In this document: positions 35,774 to 46,228 of the stretch, piece after piece
Numbering within the stretch: the stretch's first letter is position 1
How the letters are laid out: each line of letters opens with the position of its first letter
NCBI GenBank assembly: GCA_026936335.1
Contig: JAPMXV010000037.1
Location: forward strand, 62,001 to 126,000
Direction of reading: 5' to 3'
Length of the DNA: 64,000 nt
Origin: Mantamonas sphyraenae
Taxonomy: Eukaryota > CRuMs > Mantamonadidae
Program-made: the position numbers and the translations under genes
The notes under the pieces: generated by a model
What the model was told of the DNA's origin: nothing
Database searches by the model: none
What the model saw: the letters and a program-made list of their open reading frames with translations, nothing else

Positions 35774-37597
35774 TCATTCGTTTCTCTGCCCATGCTGGAA
35801 GGGTGCAGGTCGGCCAGCAAGCTGGGCAGCCTGCATCTGATCACCGATGGCAGCCATCTGCTTGAGACCACAGCTAGGTGCAGACACCAAAAAGATGAAT
35901 CCCAAGGCCAGAAGCCCAAGGAACAGTCCGTAACCAAGGAGAACCGCCAGTTGGGCGGCAGCAAGCTCCCCCAGGATCGGGTTGTTGACGAACCGCGGTC
36001 GGATGGCGTCGATGCTGTCCGAATGTTTCAGGAACAGCACAGGGTCCATGGCTCCACGCACTTCCACCATCGTGGATGTCTGACCGGCCTTGAAATCAAT
36101 CCACCTGTCCGGAATCACCTCGGTCGCATTCGCTTTGAACGATGCATCCGTGCATCCGTAGGTGCCGTACGTGCTGTTCACACTGTACGTCTCTCCCAGC
36201 TGCTTCTCACTCCCAATCATCACACACAGGGACTCAGCGATCTGCTGCTTCCCGTCCAACGTACGGAACGGCTTGGCTTTGAAAGTCATAGTTTGTGCTG
36301 TGTCTGGTGTGGCTCCCGGCCTCACAACCACGGTATAATCCATGATCTTGTCGTTGCCAAAGTCGGACAGTGTGTGGTTGACCTCGGCACTCCAGAGTGA
36401 GCCAAACACCTCGTAGAAGGCAAACGTGAAGCGGATGCGACTCAAGAAGTCCGAGTCACCCATCGCACGGTCGACGAGGGTTGCATTGAACCCATTGACC
36501 TGCACACCAGCAAGCGAATCGATGTCATTGAAGCCCGAGAGGCCCCACTTCCATGTCTCAGCCATGCCAAACTCGTTCGAATCGACGACTTGGCTAACAC
36601 CAACATCAGTCGGAGTGACTGCAATGGCGACGATGAGACACAGGAAGCCAGCAACGATGCTGAAATAGCCACAGCATGCGGGCGGATGTGGCTGATGTTT
36701 GGCCATGCGCACAGACACGGCCTTGGGCAGGTACAGGGCTGCAAAGAGCAGAAAGAGGCCGATTGCACCGAGCAGGTTTGTGACAAAGCTGCCTGGGGGG
36801 TTGGTGTTGTATCCCGGGTGTGTGGTCAGCGGGTTCCGGGTGCTTGTGTCGATGGGACCAGTCTGGGAGGCCAACCACACGGTGGGGTCCTTTGCAGAGC
36901 GCCCATCGAGACGCAGAGTATAGTTTGTGCCAGCGGTGACTTCAGTCCACTCGTACACCAGGTCAGCGTTGGTGGCCCCTTGGACGTTGGGTGGGAAGCA
37001 GCGGCTAGTCGAGGTTCCGGAGCAAGCGCCACACAGCTTTGTGGCCACATACTGCTTTCCGTTGATGGTTTGCCATGGGTTTATAGTGTACAGCGGGTTG
37101 ATGAGACCGCAAAGACGTGCGTTGACGAGGACAGACGCGTTGAAAGTTGTTCCCAAGTTTTTGTGTTGGCGGACAACACGGTTCGTTTTGAAGAGCTTGT
37201 CCATGATGGGGGTGGCACCCTTGCTTCTCCACATCGCCTGATCCTCAATGGCACTAGAGGCGATGCAAGGGACGTTCGGGGAAGCGCACTGAGCTGCAGT
37301 GGCACCTTCAGCAACCGGAAGGCCGTCAAATGGTTTCCCGGACCACATCCAATCCACGGTGTGGTTCTGGAAGCCTGGCAAGAACTGGTTTGCAGGACGC
37401 GTCAGCTGGCCCAGGGACACCGTCGGCACAACCACAGCGAGTGGCGGGCCCAGGAACAGCAGGCAGGCCAAGGCGAAGCCCACAATGATCAGCACAACCT
37501 GGGCCACGGTCACCCTTTTCTTTTCCTCTTTGCTTCGTCCAAGCGATTGGAAGAAGCCTTTGGATCCGACGGTGAAAGTATAGTCCTGCTGTTGCAT
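35774..37597 (-). CDS. Four-TM glycoprotein A (tandem paralogue), unrecognised
   Basis: Intronless, 607 aa from the MQQQDYTFTV start shared with its neighbour. A basic cytosolic segment (RSKEEKKR) precedes TM1 (about 35-65, VLIIVGFALACLLFLGPP). Then comes an extracytosolic domain of about 210 residues with paired Cys (KLCGACSG, SRCFPP) and N-glycosylation sequons; TM2 (NLLGAIGLFLLFAALYL); a short basic loop; TM3 (FSIVAGFLCLIVAIAV); a second ectodomain of about 210 residues; and TM4 (LLGYGLFLGLLALGFIFLV). This is a surface or endomembrane four-pass protein of unknown function; I do not recognise the family. It is near-identical over most of its length to the gene at 37884-39704. Confidence 0.8.
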   Translation of the reverse strand: MQQQDYTFTVGSKGFFQSLGRSKEEKKRVTVAQVVLIIVGFALACLLFLGPPLAVVVPTVSLGQLTRPANQFLPGFQNHTVDWMWSGKPFDGLPVAEGATAAQCASPNVPCIASSAIEDQAMWRSKGATPIMDKLFKTNRVVRQHKNLGTTFNASVLVNARLCGLINPLYTINPWQTINGKQYVATKLCGACSGTSTSRCFPPNVQGATNADLVYEWTEVTAGTNYTLRLDGRSAKDPTVWLASQTGPIDTSTRNPLTTHPGYNTNPPGSFVTNLLGAIGLFLLFAALYLPKAVSVRMAKHQPHPPACCGYFSIVAGFLCLIVAIAVTPTDVGVSQVVDSNEFGMAETWKWGLSGFNDIDSLAGVQVNGFNATLVDRAMGDSDFLSRIRFTFAFYEVFGSLWSAEVNHTLSDFGNDKIMDYTVVVRPGATPDTAQTMTFKAKPFRTLDGKQQIAESLCVMIGSEKQLGETYSVNSTYGTYGCTDASFKANATEVIPDRWIDFKAGQTSTMVEVRGAMDPVLFLKHSDSIDAIRPRFVNNPILGELAAAQLAVLLGYGLFLGLLALGFIFLVSAPSCGLKQMAAIGDQMQAAQLAGRPAPFQHGQRNE

Positions 37598-37883
37598 GCT
37601 TTCGTGTGAAACGACACAGTGAAGATTATGCTGTGAAGATTTTGTGTGCTGGGGTTTCCGCGGCCTCACTCGTCCAATATGTGCACCTTTGCTTGCTCTC
37701 GGGGCATGTCTTTGGGTGTTTCACTTTCAGCAGAGGCATCGTCATTGCGTTGATGGCAGAAATTGCACAGAAATCAGAGAGAGAAGACCATTTCGGCTTC
37801 ATTTCCAGGGAATGCAGGAGGCAACAGTGTATTCAACAGTACAAAGACATCACTTTGCTCCTACCCAACTAGCAACATGAGAT

Positions 37884-39704
37884 CTAAGCCAGGGGCTGGG
37901 CATCAAATCCAGCTTCGGGACGAGTGCTTGCTGCGATTTGCATCTGATCACCGATGGCAGCCATCTGCTTGAGACCACAGCTGGGTGCAGACACCAAAAA
38001 GATGAATCCCATGGCCAGTAACGTCATAAATGCCCAGTAGGGAAGCAGCATTCCCACTCGAGCGGCTTCCACCGAACCGAAAAGCGGGTTGTTTGTGAAC
38101 CGCGGTCGGATGGCGGCGATGCTGTCCGAATGTTTCAGGAACAGCACAGGGTCCATGGCTCCACGCACTTCCACCATCGTGGATGTCTGACCGGCCTTGA
38201 AATCAATCCACCTGTCCGGAATCACCTCGGTCGCATTCGCTTTGAACGATGCATCCGTGCATCCGTAGGTGCCGTACGTGCTGTTCACACTGTACGTCTC
38301 TCCCAGCTGCTTCTCACTCCCAATCATCACACACAGGGACTCAGCGATCTGCTGCTTCCCGTCCAACGTACGGAACGGCTTGGCTTTGAAAGTCATAGTT
38401 TGTGCTGTGTCTGGTGTGGCTCCCGGCCTCACAACCACGGTATAATCCATGATCTTGTCGTTGCCAAAGTCGGACAGTGTGTGGTTGACCTCGGCACTCC
38501 AGAGTGAGCCAAACACCTCGTAGAAGGCAAACGTGAAGCGGATGCGACTCAAGAAGTCCGAGTCACCCATCGCACGGTCGACGAGGGTTGCATTGAACCC
38601 ATTGACCTGCACACCAGCAAGCGAATCGATGTCATTGAAGCCCGAGAGGCCCCACTTCCAGGTCTCAGCCATGCCAAACTCGTTCGAATCGACGACTTGG
38701 CTAACACCAACATCAGTCGGGGTGACTGCAATGGCGACGATGAGACACAGGAAGCCAGCAACGATGCTGAAATAGCCACAGCATGCGGGCGGATGTGGCT
38801 GATGTTTGGCCATGCGCACAGACACGGCCTTGGGCAGGTACAGGGCTGCAAAGAGCAGAAAGAGGCCGATTGCACCGAGCAGGTTTGTGACAAAGCTGCC
38901 TGGGGGGTTGGTGTTGTATCCCGGGTGTGTGGTCAGCGGGTTCCGGGTGCTTGTGTCGATGGGACCAGTCTGGGAGGCCAACCACACGGTGGGGTCCTTT
39001 GCAGAGCGCCCATCGAGACGCAGAGTATAGTTTGTGCCAGCGGTGACTTCAGTCCACTCGTACACCAGGTCAGCGTTGGTGGCCCCTTGGACGTTGGGTG
39101 GGAAGCAGCGGCTAGTCGAGATTCCGGAGCAAGCGCCACACAGCTTTGTGGCCACATACTGCTTTCCGTTGATGGTTTGCCACGGATTCAGCGAGAATGT
39201 GGATGAACCAGTACCGCACACTTTTGCATCGACAGTGATGCCTGAGTTGAATGTCGTTCCCAGATTGCGGGAGTGCCGGACAACACGGTTCGTTTTGAAG
39301 AGCTTGTCCATGATGGGGGTGGCACCCTTGCTTCTCCACATCGCCTGATCCTCAATGGCACTGGATGCGATGCAAGGGACGTTCGGAGAGGCGCACTGAG
39401 CTGCAGTGGCACCTCCTGCTACAGGAAGGCCGTCAAATGGTTTCCCGGACCACATCCAGTCCACGGTGTGGTTCTGGAAGCCTGGCAAGAACTGGTTTGC
39501 AGGACGCGTCAGCTGGCCCAGGGACACCGTCGGCACAACCACAGCGAGTGGCGGGCCCAGGAACAGCAGGCAGGCCAAGGCGAAGCCCACAATGATCAGG
39601 AAAAGCTGCACGAGCGTGATCCGTTTCTTTTCCTCTTTGCTTCGTCCAAGCGATTGGAAGAAGCCTTTGGATCCGACGGTGAAAGTATAGTCCTGCTGCT
39701 GCAT
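37884..39704 (-). CDS. Four-TM glycoprotein B (tandem paralogue), unrecognised
   Basis: Intronless, 606 aa, same topology as copy A: two ectodomains and four membrane segments. The start at 39704 is chosen because homology with copy A begins exactly at MQQQDYTFTV; the open frame upstream is unrelated. About 1 kb of the centre (around 38150-39182) is almost base-for-base identical to copy A. Three patches differ strongly: the cytosolic edge of TM1, a stretch of ectodomain 1 (HSRNLGTTFNSGITVDAKVC against QHKNLGTTFNASVLVNARLC in A), and the last part of ectodomain 2 through TM4 and the C-tail. The intergenic flanks are unrelated. This is a tandem duplication with mosaic divergence. Confidence 0.8.
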   Translation of the reverse strand: MQQQDYTFTVGSKGFFQSLGRSKEEKKRITLVQLFLIIVGFALACLLFLGPPLAVVVPTVSLGQLTRPANQFLPGFQNHTVDWMWSGKPFDGLPVAGGATAAQCASPNVPCIASSAIEDQAMWRSKGATPIMDKLFKTNRVVRHSRNLGTTFNSGITVDAKVCGTGSSTFSLNPWQTINGKQYVATKLCGACSGISTSRCFPPNVQGATNADLVYEWTEVTAGTNYTLRLDGRSAKDPTVWLASQTGPIDTSTRNPLTTHPGYNTNPPGSFVTNLLGAIGLFLLFAALYLPKAVSVRMAKHQPHPPACCGYFSIVAGFLCLIVAIAVTPTDVGVSQVVDSNEFGMAETWKWGLSGFNDIDSLAGVQVNGFNATLVDRAMGDSDFLSRIRFTFAFYEVFGSLWSAEVNHTLSDFGNDKIMDYTVVVRPGATPDTAQTMTFKAKPFRTLDGKQQIAESLCVMIGSEKQLGETYSVNSTYGTYGCTDASFKANATEVIPDRWIDFKAGQTSTMVEVRGAMDPVLFLKHSDSIAAIRPRFTNNPLFGSVEAARVGMLLPYWAFMTLLAMGFIFLVSAPSCGLKQMAAIGDQMQIAASTRPEAGFDAQPLA

Positions 39705-39811
39705 GGGCGTTTCTTTGTTTTGGAGTTGACGTGCATGGACGAGCGCAAACGCAATTCGGAACGAACGAAGGTTGCGGGGATGGGACACTTCCCGGATCAC
39801 CTTGTCTCTGC

Positions 39812-42106
39812 TCATTCATTTTTCTCCTCCACAGCCACCGAATCCACGTGCAAAACCTGCATCTCGAATCCCTCGCTGCCACCAAGATCTCCGTCGTCGT
39901 CGTCGTCTTGCCCAACTCCTGCTGCGGCTGCCTCGGCATATGTGCTCGGGCCGCTCTTGTCACCGTTTCCTCCACGATTGCGAGGCAGCTGCTTGCTGCG
40001 GCGACGTCCCACTGCCTCTTCCTCGGCCCAATCGTTGCCATCGTCCCGGTCAATGATATCGTCTGTGCCCATTGGGTCGTCGTCTTCGTCATCATCGTTC
40101 ATGTCATACAAGTCATCTCCTTGCGTTCGAGCGTGGCCGCTAACGGGCGGCAGATGCACGTCCTCCTGTGCAATGAGAAAGGGCTTGAGCACGCGTTTGT
40201 CAAAACCCTTAAAGTAGGCAGCAAAACCTGTGTAGGCGGCTGGCCTGAGGACGCGACGGCCGGGCGAGTCGACGCCCACCTCCGCGCGAGCATTGGCAGC
40301 CTCGCTGGCATCCAGATCGGCGTATGCATTCATCGACTCTTCGGCCGTTTTGATCTTCAGTCGACCCAGAAGCATCGACGTGGTGCCGCCCAGACCAAAC
40401 ACGGTGAAAATGACCACCGAAAGCGTGGTGGTCACAATGGCATTCTTGTTGGCGGTGTCGTACGACAGCGCAAGGATAAACGCAATGGCCCCGCGCAAGC
40501 CAGCCCACCACATGATGATCTGGTTCTGCCAGCTGATTTTGACCTTCTTGCGGAAGTGGTTGACCAGCGCCGCCAAGGGAAACACGTTGAACACGCGCGA
40601 GATGAGGCAGATGAGGATGGTGAGGATGATGAGTCCCGGGTGGTACGAGTGTGAAAAGGAAAACACGGCAAGGCCAATGTAGGCAAACACCATCGTCTCG
40701 GCCAGATAGGCAAGCACCTGGAAGGCGTGCTTTGTGAAAATCTGCGTCTCGTGCTGGATGTTGTAGTACGTGTAGTGCGACATGGTGATGCCTGCAAACA
40801 GCAGTGCCACAATGCCCGACATCCCGGCCGCCTCGGCCACCAGGTAGGGCGTGTACGCAAACAGGAACATCAAGCCCGTCTCCATCACATGGAAGCGTTC
40901 GATGTGCACGTGCTTGAAGAAAAGCGCAGAGAGCATGCCCACGGCAACACCGGTGGCAAACGAGCCCAGAAAGATGCCCAAGAACTGCCCGATGGCAGTG
41001 CCGACTGCGTCTGCGCCAAATTCCATGTCTGCCGGGAACGCAGCGAGGGTGCGAAACAGCACAATGGCCACGGCGTCATTGAGCACACTCTCACCAAACA
41101 CAAGGGCGTACAAAGTCACGTCAGCGTCCATGGAATGGAAGATGGCCAGCATGGTCACCGGGTCGACAGCGGAAATGAGTGCCCCAAAGCTGGCACTCTC
41201 CACAGGGGTCAGTGCGAAGGACCAACCCCACTGGCCAAACGCGTAGATGCAGCTGCCAATGATGAGCGTGCTGACAATGGTACCAAACACGGCAAACACC
41301 AGGATCGAGCCAAAGTTGCGGAAGAAATTGCGCTGTATGGGATGCGTGGGCAGGCATCACAGGCGTCCATTGGGTATGTTTACAAAGTGGGACGGGGTCA
41401 GTGGTGGTGGAGGTTGGTGTGTTGGTGTACACGCGGATGACGGTGGGACGGCAGCCGGTGGAGTTTGGTCACTTTGGCGCACACAGCACCGCGGAGGGCT
41501 TCCATGGTCGGGTCGGGACCCGATGGAAGCGTGGACGCAATTGCCGGACAATGGGAAGTGGCGCGCAGGGAAAGGGGAAACGCAAAGCGGATGGATGGGA
41601 AGGCCACGTACGCGCTTCATGTTGTACCCGGACTCGAAAATGATGGGCGGAAGCAGGAGGAGGAAGAAAGTCTCCTGGTCGAGTCGGGCGACCTGTTTGA
41701 GAACACGTTCGGAAGTGAAGCGAATGATGAGGCCAAACAGGGCGCCAATGAGGATGGAGGCACCGGTCTCGTGCAGATACTTGAACTTGGCGGCCTGGAT
41801 CTTGTAGGCGACGAGGATGCAGATGACAAGGACCACCAAGATGACCAGGATGGCACCGCTGATGGCACTCTCCTCCTGCTCGTCTTGGGCAGCATCGGAG
41901 GAGGCCCTGACGTGTGTTGCGTCGGGGCGGGCCTGTGGCAGGACGTCGTCGGACGGGGAGTTTGCGGTGTGGACGGCGGTGGGAGCAGCCAGAGCCAGGG
42001 CGGCCAGAAGGAGAAGGACGACAAGAGTGGTGGTGGTGGTTCGGTGGGTACTCGTACGGTTGCGAGTGCACGGGATGGTCAAGGAACACAGCGATGGGGA
42101 GCGCAT
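39812..42106 (-). CDS. SLC9A8: Na+/H+ exchanger, NHE8-like (SLC9/CPA1 family)
   Basis: Electroneutral cation/proton antiporter, probably of endomembranes or the cell surface. Exons 41612-42106 and 39812-41332 (intron 279 nt) give 671 aa. A cleavable-looking signal (LVVLLLLAALALAAPTAV) precedes an acidic segment and the transport domain of 12 or so TMs. Seen: FLLLLPPIIFESGYNM, FGALISAVDPVTMLAIF (ND-region analogue), FGESVLNDAVAIVLF (the conserved GESVLND motif) and WWAGLRGAIAFILALS. The C-terminal 170 residues are cytosolic, Asp-rich and without calmodulin-site motifs I can recognise. The order of motifs fits the intracellular NHE8 type. An in-frame upstream ATG (42145) would overlap the divergent WD40 gene. 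Confidence 0.9.
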
Positions 42107-42125
42107 GTTGAACCAACGGCCGAGA

Positions 42126-44816
42126 ATGCTGAGAAAGGTTGTCATTGGGAGCGCAGCTGCGGCGGCGGCTGTGTACGTGTCGTACCAGCTGTGGAATGCA
42201 TACGGACAGGGAGAGGAAGGCGAGGAAGATGAAACGGTGGCGGACACGGTGGACGTGGTGTTGGGCGACGACGAGGAGGGGGAGGTGGACAACACAGACC
42301 TGTCACTACTGGACACGGGCGGCAGCGGCGGACTGGAAGGCGCGCGCGGAGACGTGGGAACGCCGATTGTGCTAGCCGAGAGCATGCACCGGGGCAAAGA
42401 TGGAGGTAAGGCTAATGGCAATTGGGACCACACCATAACAAGCATGTACTGACTCGCCAAACGTGTGCAGTGGAGCTGTATACGCTGCAGTCGCCGTTTG
42501 CCGCGTGGCAAAGCGCGGGCTCGGGCGGCGGGAGCAGTGGGAACAGCCACGCAAGCAGCAGCAGCAGCAGTGGAAGAGACGTGTATGGCACGGGCCAAGG
42601 CGACGCCCCATGGCTGGCGCCGCTGTGGTATTGTTCCGGGTTGACTGGGTCGATGCACACGCTGCTCTCCGAACTGCGCGTAGAGTTGCAGGCAGTGACC
42701 AGCGACGCTTCATGTTTGCTGGCCAGCACAGAGGATGGCGACTTGGTGTGGTGTGACCTCTGCGGCGACCCGAGCGACAAGCAACCTGGTGTGGTGAGCC
42801 ACAACGCACACGCGGGGCCGATCACCTCGGTCGCCGTCTGTGCAAGCAACACGCAGGTGGCCACCGCTTCGGCCGACAAACTGGGTACGTGTCAGAATTG
42901 GCACAGAGAGGCACATGGAAGGAAGGTGACGAGACTAACACACACACATGCACACACGTATTCCATGGGCAGTGAAATTGTGGAGTTGCACAGACAAAAA
43001 GGTGGTCAAGAGTCTGAAGCAACACAGGGACACAGTGACGGCGGTGGTGTTTGGTGACGACGGGCGCACTGTGTTTAGTGGCTCACGGGACAGCACAGTG
43101 CTGGCGTGGGACACACGAGAGTCGTCGGAAGCCATGCGTCATGTGAACCACGAAGGCCATCCGCTGCGACGTGTGGAGTTGGCTCGCGAGGTTGGAGACC
43201 ATCAGGGCGTGGCTGTGACCACACTTACGTACGACCCATCCACTCGCTGGCTGTTCAGCGGTGACGAAGAGGGCGATGTCAAGGTGTGGGACGTGGCCGC
43301 CGAACGCGAAACAATGGTCGCCTGCATGCGAGGCACAGGCCAAAAGGTGACCCACATGCGACTCGTGTACGGCGACGACGTCGATGAAGATGCAGACGAT
43401 GAAGACGGCGATGGCAACGAGGGCAAGGAGCAAACGGTGGACACGGAGTACACAGCAGATGCAAATGTGGAGCCCAGCCTGCAGCTGCTGGTATCGCATG
43501 GCGATGGACTGATTCGTGTGTGGGATGTGCACACGTGTGTGGTGCTCAGTGAGTATCAACAGTCGAGCGCACAAGAGTCGGGGGGATGCAGACGCTTCCT
43601 GGCCACGGTGACACCGGATGGGTCGCAGGTGGTGGGCATGTGTGCACAGGAGCCCAATCAGCCGCTGCACGTGTGGGAAGCAGACACAGCCTGCGAACTG
43701 GACTCGGTGGAGGATGACCAAGACCTCAATGGGTACAGCTACGGGTTGCTTAGCTCCTGCGATGCCAACGGCAGGCTGCAGGACTGGGTGTACCGTTGGG
43801 ACGACAAGGAAATCAAACTGTGGGACTGCGACAGACGCACGCTGTCCACCACACGCTTTAGCTCCGTGTTTGCCGTCGCACAGTCGAGTGACGGCGCCGA
43901 GGTCTACGCTGCGTACAAGGACGGCACAATCCGCGTGTTTGGAGCAAACAGCGGCAGTGTCATGGAAGAACTCAAAGCTGGCGACGAGGTGGAGCGTGTG
44001 TGGAGCCTGGACGTGCTGCAAAGCGACCGCCAGGGCTTGCTGCTGAGTGGCTCACAGCTGCACAGCGAAAAGCAAGGGTATCTGCGGCTGTGGGACGCCC
44101 GACGAGGCCAATTGCTGGCCCAAGTGGCTGCACATGGCGAAAGTGTCAACGCCATTGTGAATCTGGAGGGTGGGCGTGTGGTGACGGGTGGATCGGACCG
44201 CAAGGTGGGTGTGTGGCAGCTTACACAGACCAGCGAAGGCGATGAGGGAGGATGGACGCTGGAAAGGGTGCGCACTCTCAGTGGACATCGTGAACGCGTG
44301 TTGTGTGTGGACATGTACGGACCTACAGGCATGGTTGCGTCGGGGGCCCAGGACAGGACCATCCGGCTGTGGAACGCAGAGACGGGGGAGCAGGTGCATG
44401 TTCTGCGAGGCCACCAATCGCGAGTGTGGTCTGTCAAGTTCAGCTGGGATGGCACTCAGGTGGTGTCTGCTTCGTCGGACGGAACGGTTCGGGTATGGGA
44501 TGTCAAGAGCGGCCACGAGGTGCAGGAGTTGCAGGCCCACAAAGACCGTGTGTACCGCGCCTGTCTGGCCCAACGCGACCAAACCCTGCTTACGTGCTCG
44601 CAGGATTGCAGCGTGGGTGTTTGGCGCCGTGTCAAGAAGCGAGGGGTGCGCAGCGGGCCGTGGGAGCTTGTTGCGCGATTGCAGCTTGAAAACCCCGTGT
44701 ACGACCTTGCTGTGAGCCATGCCGAGCTTCAAGACGAAAAAGGCATCCGTATCATGTGTGGCACACGCAGGGGTGGTTTGTTGGCATTGGAATTGGCCAA
44801 AGCCAGTTCATTCTGA
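42126..44816 (+). CDS. N-terminally anchored WD40 repeat protein
   Basis: Exons 42126-42405, 42471-42884 and 42973-44816 give 845 aa. The N-terminus MLRKVVIGSAAAAAAVYVSY is a short hydrophobic segment that could anchor the protein in a membrane or act as a mitochondrial/ER signal. An acidic stretch and Ser/Gly linker follow, then about ten or more WD40 repeats (VKLWSCTDKKVVKSL, TVFSGSRDSTVLAWDTRES, VVTGGSDRKVGVWQL, GAQDRTIRLWNAETGEQVH, SSDGTVRVWDVKSGHEVQEL). This is enough for two propellers. It resembles NACHT/WD or NWD-type repeats in spacing, but no NTPase domain is present. The function is unknown. Its stop overlaps the convergent RCC1 gene by 9 nt. Confidence 0.82.
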
Positions 44817-46228
44817 AGTGGATGAGGAGGATGAGGCGGCCGCTGTGTCGACCACGGCAATCATTTGATAGTAGGAAGAGTCGTAGTCGACGACTACACC
44901 GGCAATAGAATCCACCATGCGAGGCTGCTTCTCCTTGTACAAGTATTTGTGGCCCTCGACCTCCGGGTGGCCCAAGCGGCCGTTGGAGCCGCATCCCCAG
45001 GTCCACAGGTTGCCTCGCGAGTCCAAACAGCTGCTATGGATGCCTCCACACTGGACCTTGAGTACCTCTGCGCCCTCGTCACGCAGGGTGGCCACAAGCA
45101 CGGGCGAGAGGAATTCGGTGCCCTGTTTGACCCCACACTTCCATTTGTAGTTGTCGCCCCAGGCATAGACGGCGCCCGAGGCGGTGAGACAGAGCGAGTG
45201 CGAATGGCGTCCGCCTTGGTTGCCCGAGTATTGGATGACAGGGTCTGACTCGTCGACCCAAGGCCCTTGCACGAGTTTGGGCCTGTACGCAACCTTTTTG
45301 GTGCTCTTCTTGCCCAGACCCAGTTGGCCGTAGTCGTTGCGGCCCCATGTGTACAGATTGCCGTCCTGCGTGGTGGCACCCATGAATGTGTTGCCGCAGC
45401 CGACCGAAGTGAAGCGCACGCCCTCAACGGCAACTTCGGTGGGAACTTTGACGGCGCGGTGTTTGTTGTTGATGCCCAGCTGGCCGTACACATTGTTGCC
45501 AAAGGTAAAGAGCTCACCCTGGGAGGTGAGCACGGCGCTGTACTGGTACCCTGCGGCGAGGGAACTGACGCCAACACCGTCCAGCGCTTCCACGCGTGTG
45601 GGCTCGTACACAGCATCGGTGTGGCCCAAGCCCAGCTCCCCCATGGAGTTGGAGCCCCATGCGTACACTTCACCATTGTCTGTGAGGGCCAGCGAGTGCC
45701 AGTCGCCGACAGCGAGCTCGACAACCACCTTGTCGGCCAGATTGCCCTCGATCAACTTGGGCTCCAGCAGGTCCTCTACGTCGCCATGACCCAGGCGACC
45801 AGTCTTGCCTGTTCCCCACGAGTACAGCTTGCCGTCGTCTGCGATCCAAGGCGAGTGAGAAAGAGTCCTTGGGGCGCGGGCCGGGAACAATTCTGAGGAC
45901 GAGCGCGAGCCGTTGCGGAAAGGGGAATTCAAACGTGCGAGGTGTGCATGTGGACAGGGCAAGGGGGAAAGACGCAAGGTATGGACGAGGTGATTGCCCA
46001 TGGAAGAAGTGTGTGGGGGAGGGACAACGTACATGTCATGGCAGTGAGGAAGAGGGCGCCTGCACGGACGGCGACGACTCCTTTGCGGTTGAGCTCTTTG
46101 ATGACGGCCGGTACAAGGACGTCCTGGCAGTGGATGCCCTTGCCCTTGGGTTTGAGTTTGTCCAGCCCCCAGTATACCACTTGTGTCTTGGGTTTACCCG
46201 ATGACGTGGTTGCTTCACGCACGGACAT
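44808..46228 (-). CDS. RCC1-repeat beta-propeller protein
   Basis: Exons 46033-46228 and 44808-45838 give 408 aa. The first exon ends in the middle of the first blade; splicing yields AMTYDGKLYSWGTGKTGRLG, a perfect RCC1 repeat start. Further repeats are LTDNGEVYAWGSNSMGELGL, LTSQGELFTFGNNVYGQLG, TTQDGNLYTWGRNDYGQLGL, LTASGAVYAWGDNYKWKCG and LDSRGNLWTWGCGSNGRLG. About seven blades are expected, making a complete propeller. There is no extra catalytic domain, so whether it is a Ran exchange factor or another RCC1-like adaptor cannot be decided; the N-terminal DNA-binding tail of chromatin RCC1 is not evident. The C-terminus is Ala/Ser-rich. Confidence 0.87.

Noticed and set aside
35496-35964. 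Minus-strand frame encoding repeated Thr-His-Ser-Leu
   Set aside because: It is only the translation of the GAGT microsatellite.
39705-39815. N-terminal extension of the second four-TM gene
   Set aside because: Homology between the two paralogues starts exactly at MQQQDYTF; upstream codons are unrelated between the copies.
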